A stretch of 6,239 nt of DNA from Streptomyces aureocirculatus (GTDB lineage Bacteria > Actinomycetota > Actinomycetes > Streptomycetales > Streptomycetaceae). The position numbers were made by a program, and so were the translations under genes. Numbering within the stretch: the stretch's first letter is position 1; each line of letters begins with the position of its first letter. The notes beneath the pieces are model-generated. The model was not told the origin of the DNA and did not search any database. It was given only the letters and a program-made list of their open reading frames with translations. This document shows positions 1-4,716 of the stretch, one piece after another. The DNA lies in contig NZ_JOAP01000107.1 of assembly GCF_000720475.1 (NCBI RefSeq), positions 1 through 6,239 on the forward strand, read 5' to 3'.

Positions 1-2
1 AC

Positions 3-197
3 CACCACCAGTGGCTCCTCGACACCTACGGCCTTTGCTATGGCTACGTCATCGCCTACAGCAGCCACGACACCGAGACCCGCACCTACCGCATCCGTCG
101 CGACGAGGCGCACATCGCCGAGCTGCGCCAAGCCGCCCGCGCCCTCCTGGACGAGGTTGCCGCCATCCGCCAGAGCCAGGACGACGGCCGCCATTGA
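3..197 (+). CDS. 3' end of an unrecognised gene (partial)
   Basis: The gene enters from the left edge and ends at a TGA at 195-197, leaving 64 residues. This frame was chosen because it reads as a normal soluble protein. It starts with an aromatic stretch (HHQWLLDTYGLCYGYVIAY) and ends in a charged amphipathic helix rich in Ala, Arg, Glu and Asp (about residues 36-60). The other two frames are low-complexity Pro/Arg or Thr/Ser translations typical of shadow frames in high-GC DNA. No family is recognised. The next gene starts 33 bases after its stop on the same strand, so the two are probably co-transcribed. Confidence 0.7.
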   Translation, partial: HHQWLLDTYGLCYGYVIAYSSHDTETRTYRIRRDEAHIAELRQAARALLDEVAAIRQSQDDGRH

Positions 198-230
198 CGC
201 GGAGCCCTACCACCCAAAGGGAAAGGGATC

Positions 231-443
231 ATGACCGTACAGACGTACTGGAAGCCCGGCGAGGAAGGCGTGGATCTACCCGCAACCGCTGCGCAGATCA
301 CCGACGCACTGGAGATGCAGGAGGAGCGCCGAGAGTTCTTCACGGAGGAGGTGTGCGCGGAGTACACCCGGGCGGAGCTAGGCGGGCTGACGCGGGCAGA
401 GGTCAGCCGGGTCATGGATGACCTCGCAGACGGGGTGTGCTGA
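231..443 (+). CDS. small hypothetical protein, 70 aa
   Basis: This is a complete small gene with an ATG at 231 and a purine-rich ribosome binding site (AAAGGGAAAGGG, about 217-228) directly upstream. The product is strongly acidic. It begins MTVQTYWKPGEE, then has a predicted helical stretch with many Glu residues (about residues 20-45), then a segment LGGLTRAEVSRVMDDLAD that could form a compact helical end. It has no membrane segment or signal peptide, and a single Cys in mid-protein plus one at the C-terminus. The family is not recognised. It follows the partial gene upstream by 33 bases, which suggests a short operon. Nothing here shows a function. Confidence 0.75.
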   Translation: MTVQTYWKPGEEGVDLPATAAQITDALEMQEERREFFTEEVCAEYTRAELGGLTRAEVSRVMDDLADGVC

Positions 444-462
444 TCGTGACGCCCGACGCTGA

Positions 463-588
463 GCCTGTGGGCTGACCGGGTCCCCTCGACAGACGCGCGG
501 CCAGCCCTGCCCGCACGCTGGCGGTATGGCACGCATGCACGAGCTGACAGGACTGGGCCGTTCCACCATCGACCGCATCCTGGCGTGA
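463..588 (+). pseudogene. relic with helix-turn-helix-like end
   Basis: A short open stretch between stops at 460-462 and 586-588 ends with MHELTGLGRSTIDRILA. This resembles the turn and recognition helix of a small helix-turn-helix DNA-binding domain (pattern ELTGLGRSTI.R.L). An ATG at 526 has no convincing ribosome binding site and would give only 20 residues. The upstream part of the frame does not look like protein. Most likely it is the remnant of a lost regulator or resolvase-like gene. It could also be chance similarity, because the recognisable part is only about 15 residues. Confidence 0.3.
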
Positions 589-630
589 GGGCCCGCTCGG
601 GGCTATGGCCCGGCCGTCGTCAGGCGGTGA

Positions 631-786
631 CGGCGGCCGGCAACCCGCGTCGGACTCACCTCGGCAGTCAACTTGCGCCGCCGCTTCCGGGCCCATCTCG
701 GCACCACACCCGGCGCCTACCGGCGCACCTTGCGGTGGCCGCCGCGGCTCTCGTTGCCAGCACAATCCCGGGCAGCGGGATTGTGA
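631..786 (+). pseudogene. C-terminal relic of an AraC/GlxA-type regulator
   Basis: From about 646 the plus strand encodes TRVGLTSAVNLRRRFRAHLG followed by TTPGAYRRTL. This is the second helix-turn-helix and closing motif of AraC-family regulators of the GlxA type (usual ending: G-T-T-P-x-A-Y-R-R-x-F). The frame is closed upstream by a TGA at 628-630. The preceding segment (QAVTAAG, 621-641) lies in a different frame, so a frameshift sits near 642. After the motif the frame runs on without recognisable protein to a TGA at 784-786. The roughly 250-300 residues normally upstream in this family are missing, so this is a truncated, frameshifted remnant. The motif match is clear; its origin and partners are unknown. 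Confidence 0.65.
761..785. terminator. perfect 10-bp hairpin, possible bidirectional terminator
   Basis: CACAATCCCG (761-770) and CGGGATTGTG (776-785) are exact reverse complements around a 5-base loop. No T-run follows on either strand, but streptomycete terminators often lack one. The hairpin lies after the AraC relic on the plus strand and about 200 bases beyond the end of the minus-strand operon, so it could stop transcription from either side. It could instead be a protein-binding operator. Confidence 0.4.
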
Positions 787-988
787 TCGACCCTGATGAC
801 GGACTCAGAGAACCGCTGCCGCAGCTCTCGTCGGGCCTCCGCACAGACGCAGCCCAGGCGCACCTGAGATCGGAAGGGAAGAAGGGGTCTGCACCCACAT
901 GATGCCGCCCCTCCTCGTCGGCTGGGAGCTGGCCGGAGCGCCCGATCGGGGCCGCGCTTGCATCGCTGAGCCACGCGAACGCGGATGC
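787..988. other. intergenic stretch without a supported gene
   Basis: This stretch runs from the hairpin to the stop codon of the minus-strand operon. Frames are open on both strands, but none has a ribosome binding site or protein-like content that I can defend. A 10-bp palindrome CCCGATCGGG is at 941-950, too compact to form a good hairpin. It is best read as a decayed intergenic region and the operon's 3' trailer. Confidence 0.5.
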
Positions 989-1651
989 CTACGCGGGCTC
1001 GCCGTACTCGCAGCCATAGGTCGCGCGGTCCTCCGCCCTATTCCGGTCGGCCCCAATGGATGCCAGGGCGCGGGCAGTCTGCTGCCTGAACTCGCCTACC
1101 TGGTTCGAGGAGTTGAGGAGACGCAGTACGTCGTGGGCGAGGCGTCCGCAGATGACGTTCCGGCTGGCCGAGTCGTGGCGCGAGAGGGTATGGGCGGGCC
1201 GTTTCAGACGTCCGAGGCTGTCGGCGGCATTGACCTGCCGGGCAAGCGCGACGAAGGCCAAGGGCTCGTGGTGGTCCATGCTGCTGACCGCGTCGGCCAT
1301 TGCGGTACGCAGCGCGGTGTGTTCTGGCCCGGGACAGCTCTCGTCGACGCGGTCCTTGAGCCAGTGGGCGGCTACCCGGCCTGCAACGGCAACGGCTCCC
1401 GCTGTCATCGCGGACTGTGCGCGCAGGCCTCGTCGTTCCCCGTAGTCGCGCAGGAGGGTAAGCAGGCGCCCGGTCTGCTGCGGGTCCTGGCCGGTGGCAT
1501 GGAACAGCAGAGCCTCGACGGCCTCCCGGTAGCGGTCGCCGAGTTCAACGCCCTCTACAGCGCTGCGCAGTGCCTGAAGCTGCGCCCGCGCCGCTTCGTC
1601 TGCATCGTCCGAGCCGTTGGCCGCTAAGAACGCGGCGGTGGTGTCGGTCAT
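989..1651 (-). CDS. hypothetical protein, 220 aa, second gene of operon
   Basis: The ATG (complement of 1649-1651) is preceded by a good ribosome binding site, AAGGGG, five bases upstream on the minus strand. The product is a soluble, mostly helical protein with no signal peptide, no membrane segment and no metal-binding cluster. Helical blocks lie at about residues 17-48 (rich in Ala/Glu/Arg), 55-75, 85-105 and 160-210. The family is not recognised. The start lies 14 bases after the stop of the 286-residue gene, and the pair shares one apparent promoter, so they are probably translated from one mRNA and act together. The long opposite-strand frame over the same bases lacks a ribosome binding site and is treated as a shadow. 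Confidence 0.75.
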   Translation of the reverse strand: MTDTTAAFLAANGSDDADEAARAQLQALRSAVEGVELGDRYREAVEALLFHATGQDPQQTGRLLTLLRDYGERRGLRAQSAMTAGAVAVAGRVAAHWLKDRVDESCPGPEHTALRTAMADAVSSMDHHEPLAFVALARQVNAADSLGRLKRPAHTLSRHDSASRNVICGRLAHDVLRLLNSSNQVGEFRQQTARALASIGADRNRAEDRATYGCEYGEPA

Positions 1652-1665
1652 GGTTGCCCCTTGCT

Positions 1666-2526
1666 CTACTTGATCAGATCGAGGAAGGTCTGGCGGCGGA
1701 TGGCGACCGCTGCGGCGGCGTGCGTGGTGTTCCCGTCGTAGGCCCTGTTCACGGTCCGTGCGGCGTTCCTGCGGCCTGCGCGGATGTCCGCCTGGACCCG
1801 GGTGCGGGTCAGGTCCGCGACGACGCGCACCGCCTGGACATGCGCGGCGGCCGCGTCCCGCGCCGCCCAGTCCTGCCGCGCCCCTTCGTCCAGGTCATCG
1901 GTACCGGGGTGTTCGGGATAGGAGCACAGGTCGGCGAGGTCACGGGCCGCGGCGGCTGCCTCAGCCAGCAGCGGCATGTTCTCCCAGCGCCGGGTCGGCG
2001 CGGCCTCGTAGACCAGTTCGGCGGCCTGCTCGCTCGTAGCGTCCATCCACACGTCGTCGTTCGCGATGACCCAACGGCCCTGCCCGGTCCGGTACAGGCG
2101 CCATCCGGCGCCGTCATCGATGAGGACCGGAGTCAGTGAGTTCAGGTCGATCCAGAACGCCGCGCGCCACTCCAGGTCCTCGTACCGCAGGAGGGGGCTC
2201 CCGTCGGCTCCCTCAAAGGTCCCCTGATAGCGGGCCGTGACCACGGCCCAGTCCGTGTCATCCGCGGGCGTGCGCGGGCTGCCGTCCTCGGCGCCGACGA
2301 TGCCCGTGTCGCCGGCGTCCCCGAAACCCTGCGCGACGAACGCCTCGGCGTCCTCGTCGGAGAGCGGCTCTCCGTCCGTCCAGGCGTCAAGAGCCTCGGA
2401 TGTCACCGCGACCAGAGGTCCGTACTCCCGGCCGTCCAGCCAGGTCCAGCCCTCGCTGGTGAGGGCGAGGACGGATGGCCTGTTGTGCGGAGCCTCTTGC
2501 AGCAGACCGCCGGTGATGGTGTGCAT
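1666..2526 (-). CDS. hypothetical protein, 286 aa, first gene of operon
   Basis: I place the start at the ATG complementary to 2524-2526. It has a GGGGAG ribosome binding site five bases upstream, and the inverted-repeat promoter region lies just beyond. The frame stays open further upstream to a possible start near 2727, but that extension would translate the operator and is not protein-like. The product begins MHTITGGLLQEAPHNRP. It appears to have two parts: a beta-rich, Trp- and Asp-rich region (about residues 1-165, including GWTWLDGREYGPL and EWRAAFWIDLN) and an Ala-rich helical region (about 170-286) ending in RRQTFLDLIK. No family or catalytic motif is recognised, and there is no signal peptide or membrane segment. 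It is followed after 14 bases by the 220-residue gene. Confidence 0.75.
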   Translation of the reverse strand: MHTITGGLLQEAPHNRPSVLALTSEGWTWLDGREYGPLVAVTSEALDAWTDGEPLSDEDAEAFVAQGFGDAGDTGIVGAEDGSPRTPADDTDWAVVTARYQGTFEGADGSPLLRYEDLEWRAAFWIDLNSLTPVLIDDGAGWRLYRTGQGRWVIANDDVWMDATSEQAAELVYEAAPTRRWENMPLLAEAAAAARDLADLCSYPEHPGTDDLDEGARQDWAARDAAAAHVQAVRVVADLTRTRVQADIRAGRRNAARTVNRAYDGNTTHAAAAVAIRRQTFLDLIK

Positions 2527-2547
2527 ACCCACTCCCCAATCTCGTGT

Positions 2548-2585
2548 AGGAATACCCCTACACATCGCACCGTAGGGGTACTCCT
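2548..2585. repeat. 14-bp inverted repeat, candidate operator
   Basis: AGGAATACCCCTAC (2548-2561) and GTAGGGGTACTCCT (2572-2585) are reverse complements at 13 of 14 positions, separated by 10 bases. The inner 9 bp of each arm match exactly. The spacing between arm centres (24 bp, just over two DNA turns) suits a dimeric DNA-binding protein. The repeat ends 21 bases upstream of the operon's first start codon and overlaps the candidate -10 box and start region, so repression is the simplest guess. A 5' leader RNA hairpin is the alternative. Confidence 0.6.
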
Positions 2586-2598
2586 GCAGTACGCGCAA
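2569..2598 (-). promoter_or_regulatory. candidate housekeeping-type promoter of the minus-strand operon
   Basis: On the minus strand, TTGCGC (complement of 2593-2598) is followed after 18 bases by TACGGT (complement of 2569-2574). This roughly fits the streptomycete vegetative consensus TTGACN-(16-18)-TANNNT. Transcription would start within or just after the inner arm of the inverted repeat, about 35 bases before the first gene. The match is partial, so this is a positional inference. Confidence 0.35.
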
Positions 2599-2817
2599 GC
2601 CCCTGACACCTGTCATCACCCCGGGCGGACAGACGCCCCAAGAAGCTGCCTTCGAACCGGGACACTTGCGCCAACGCTCAGGGTCATGTTCACGGCCTTC
2701 GTGCTGATCAGATGCCTGGTTCACCACGGCGCACGCTCTCGAGAAGGCTTCTGCGTATCAGGTGAACAGCCTGTACCTGCCTAGAGTGCGAGGTTCGTTC
2801 GAGGGCGTTCCTTGTGC

Positions 2818-3588
2818 TCACCGGACCAACGCGAGCAGTTCATCGACCGTCTGCCTCTCACCCCCGGCTCTGAGGTGGGCGATGGCCGCAAACGGTGCGA
2901 TCACCTGGCTCCAGGCATGGAGCCGGTCGCTATCGAGTCCGCATGACGTCCTGGCCGCAGCCGGACTGGAGGGCATCGACACCCGCTGCTCGCGTGTGGC
3001 GGCGGCAGTCCACCGCGTCGAAGCACGGATCACCGGCACAGGCTTTCGGATCAATGGCCATGAGACCACGCTGTCCGCCGTCGAGGACGTTGCCCAGGTG
3101 CAGGTCACCGTGGAGCAGTCGGTGGTCGCTTCCGTCTCCAGCAGTCGCTCGCAGCGCTGGATGGCCCTGTCCCATACGGTGGCGTCCATCCGTGCGCTGA
3201 CCGCGGGCTCGGACAGCCGCTTGCCGACCCGGGCAAAGGCTTCCTCGCACCGCCCACGCAGCACACGTCTCAGCCGCGGGGGCAACGCGACCTCGTGCAG
3301 GGCGGCGAGCAGCTCCGACCACTGGTCCGGGAGCGCAGCAGCAGGCATGTCCTCCGCCGGCGTTCCGGGGATGATCCCCTCCAACACCTTTGCGCCTGCC
3401 GCCTCGCCGGCGGCCAGCACGGAGGGCACCCGGCCCGAGGCGGCAAACCATCCCAGCATGTCGGCCTGTTCGGCCATCAGGGGCTTCTCCGGGCTGTTCT
3501 TCAGCACCGCGGGCGTGCCGTCAGGCCGACGGCACCGCAACGCGACCGACGAAGCACCGTCCGGGAGGGTCCCATCAAGCGAAAGCCC
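2818..3588 (-). pseudogene. broken APH(6)/hydroxyurea-type antibiotic phosphotransferase
   Basis: This is the remnant of a kinase that inactivates antibiotics such as streptomycin by phosphorylation, of the aminoglycoside/hydroxyurea resistance kinase family. In reading order it has a nucleotide-binding stretch (RRPDGTPAVLKNSPEK), a hinge region (AAGAKVLEGIIPGTP), the catalytic motif HGDLHLGN (3089-3112) and the metal-binding IDP (about 3047-3055, in AIDPKACAGDPCFD). It closes with DSDRLHAWSQVIAPFAAIAH and a TGA at 2818-2820. It is not functional as it stands. The first part reads in one frame down to about 3118, the catalytic core (about 2940-3125) reads in another, and the C-terminus returns to the first, so there are two compensating frameshifts. 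About 50 N-terminal residues are missing, replaced by the transposase fragment joined in frame at 3588/3589. Confidence 0.8.
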
Positions 3589-3945
3589 TCCCGCCGCATG
3601 CTGGTGGGCCCGGACGATCGTGGAGTCGACGGACACCAGCCACTCGATGTCGCCCGCCGCGTCCGCTTTCGCCTGGGCGGCCTGCAGCATCCGGTCGAAC
3701 GTCCCGTCCGCCGCCCACCTGCGAAAACGCGTATGCAGCGTGGCCCAGGGACCGTAACGCTCGGGCACATCCCGCCAGGCCGTCCCGGTCCGGAACTTCC
3801 ACACGATCCCGTTCAGGACCCTGCGGTCGTCCAGCCGTTTCCGTCCCCGCAACGACGCGGGCAGCAACGGCCGGACGAACTCCCACTCGGCATCGGACAG
3901 TTCATGGCGACGTACACGACACCATGATCCACCAGCAGTGATCAT
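3589..3945 (-). pseudogene. IS5-family transposase, N-terminal fragment (119 codons)
   Basis: The start is ATG (complement of 3943-3945), giving MITAGGSWCRVRRHELSDAE. The fragment carries the hallmarks of streptomycete IS5-family transposases: the DNA-binding region (RPLLPASLRGRKRLDDRRVL, then WKFRTGTAWRDVPERYGPWA) and the first catalytic Asp block SVDSTIVRAHQHAAG. Directly after HAAG the sequence becomes the truncated kinase, so the second Asp, the Glu and the right end of the element are gone. An intact member of this group has roughly 270-290 residues, so about 40 percent remains. It cannot transpose by itself. The join to the kinase is in frame, which hides the break from automatic annotation. 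Confidence 0.85.
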
Positions 3946-3959
3946 TTGAAGACACCGCC
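3589..3959 (-). mobile_element. truncated IS5-family insertion sequence, left part only
   Basis: The transposase fragment plus about 14 bases before its ATG (GGCGGTGTCTTCAA on the minus strand) should form the left end of the element. Placing the start codon within or next to the terminal repeat is usual for this group. The outer boundary coincides with the TA next to the MITE-like element. The right half is missing, so no second terminal repeat can be matched inside the window. Confidence 0.6.
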
Positions 3960-3961
3960 TA

Positions 3962-4104
3962 AAGGGTGTTGCACAACGACCGAACGATCTTTCGCGACCG
4001 TTTAGCGGTGCCAACCAGACCAGCGAAAACGGGTACAGAGTCGGGCAGTTGACCCCGTGGTTGGTGGCCGGATCCGAACGTGATCGCCGTTGTGCAACAC
4101 CCTT
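3962..4104. mobile_element. 143-bp MITE-like non-autonomous element
   Basis: The ends AAGGGTGTTGCACAACG (3962-3978) and CGTTGTGCAACACCCTT (4088-4104) are perfect 17-bp inverted repeats. Each is flanked outside by TA (3960-3961 and 4105-4106), as expected of a TA target duplication, and the symmetry extends one further base (C3959/G4107). The interior has no start codon with a ribosome binding site and no protein-like frame. It contains a weaker inner symmetry (CCAACCA at 4011-4017 against TGGTTGG at 4058-4064). These are the traits of a miniature inverted-repeat element moved in trans by a transposase. The TA target and GGGTGTTGC-type ends suggest an IS5-superfamily source, which is an inference from memory of such ends. 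It interrupts the zinc-ribbon-type gene on its right and abuts the IS fragment on its left. Confidence 0.75.
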
Positions 4105-4106
4105 TA

Positions 4107-4308
4107 GTGGTCTCCTCCAGCGCTCGTCGGGAAATCTGGCACCACACCGCGTGCACACCGGCCGCTGCGCCTCCCGCACAGCAGCCTCACGCTCCGCCTT
4201 CCGTCGCCGGGCCTGCTCCCGCTGCACCGCGTACAGGCGGTCGCCGTCAGGATTTTCCAGGGCCTCGTCCAGCGTTTGCCACTCATCCCTGCCGAGCCGC
4301 CGCCGCAC
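4107..4308 (-). pseudogene. front part of a small zinc-ribbon-type gene, cut by the MITE
   Basis: About 67 residues are legible, from a GTG (complement of 4306-4308) to the MITE edge. They read LGRDEWQTLDEALENPDGDR, then a long charged helix with EQARRRKAEREAAVREAQ, then VCTRCGARFPDERW. The CxxC followed by a DERW-like segment is the first knuckle of a small zinc ribbon found in streptomycete hypothetical proteins; the second Cys pair would lie downstream and is lost. The GTG has no good ribosome binding site. The preceding bases read in another frame as VADLGKQALGDSRWQ, which suggests a one-base slip in the GCGGCGGCGG run (about 4297-4306) and a true start further upstream. The function is unknown. 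Confidence 0.5.
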
Positions 4309-4716
4309 CTTGCCAGCGGCTATCGCCGAGCGCCTGTTTACCGAGATCGGCGACGCTCCCGAACCCCGGCTGTCGGCTCACGCGCGGGCCGATCTTGCCA
4401 ACCCCCGACGTCGTCGGCTCGCAGACTACCTGCGACCCCCTCCAGCGGAGCCCAGAACACACGCCAGCCTCACCACACACCCTCACGTACGGCTTCAACA
4501 CGCCTAGGAATGGTCCGGTTGCCGCAAGAAGACACAGTGCGTATGGGCGGACGGGAAACCGCTTCGGCGCGATACGCCGGGCAAAGGAGGAAACAGCCAT
4601 CACCGGGCCCGCCGTTTCCCGAAACACCGACCGGGTCATGACGGTGGCGCTTTGCCTCCTACTCCCCACGTGGTATCAGCCGTTACGTCCGGGAGAGGAC
4701 GACGGCCCCACCCTTC
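4309..4716. other. mostly non-coding stretch upstream of the peptidase gene
   Basis: No gene here is convincing. The right-hand side of the zinc-ribbon relic may extend to about 4370 in a shifted minus frame. Further on there is a small stem CGGCG/CGCCG (4565-4569 and 4575-4579), then a strong ribosome binding site AAAGGAGG (4583-4590). The plus frame after that site contains a short hydrophobic run (MTVALCLLLP, from 4638) and ends at a TGA at 4728-4730, overlapping the start assigned to the peptidase gene. The remainder of the stretch shows no repeat, tRNA or recognisable regulatory element. Confidence 0.45.
4583..4590 (+). promoter_or_regulatory. strong Shine-Dalgarno sequence without a normal start codon
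   Basis: AAAGGAGG is nearly a full complement of the 16S rRNA tail. At the correct distance (eight bases) lies ATC (4599-4601) rather than ATG or GTG. The frame from this ATC reads ITGPAVSRNTDRVMTVALCL and could be a degraded signal peptide for the downstream peptidase, but it is out of frame with it. It may mark the original start of that gene. Confidence 0.4.

Noticed and set aside
899..1627. Long plus-strand open frame (242 codons) opposite the 220-residue gene
   Set aside because: No ribosome binding site, Gly/Arg/Val-rich shadow-type composition; the minus-strand gene has a better start and context.
2660..2690. GGTTCGAA on the minus strand, resembling a tRNA T-loop or attachment site
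   Set aside because: The bases on both sides do not form a T-stem and no acceptor stem or CCA is present.
2719..2767. GTTCACC and GGTGAAC inverted repeat between the operon and the kinase relic
   Set aside because: It is only 7 bp with a 35-base gap and no associated coding unit; too weak to call.
2762..3757. Long plus-strand open frame (331 codons) over the kinase and transposase relics
   Set aside because: Both opposite-strand segments match known families; this frame is Ser/Ala/Arg-rich and unrelated to anything recognisable.
4440..4510. AGCCGTACGTGAGGG on the minus strand, resembling group II intron domain V
   Set aside because: The complementary strand of the required hairpin is absent and no reverse transcriptase is present.
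4309..4716. Possible c-di-AMP (ydaO-type) riboswitch, as found before some streptomycete wall hydrolases
   Set aside because: I could not find the conserved core motifs or a consistent long-range stem.
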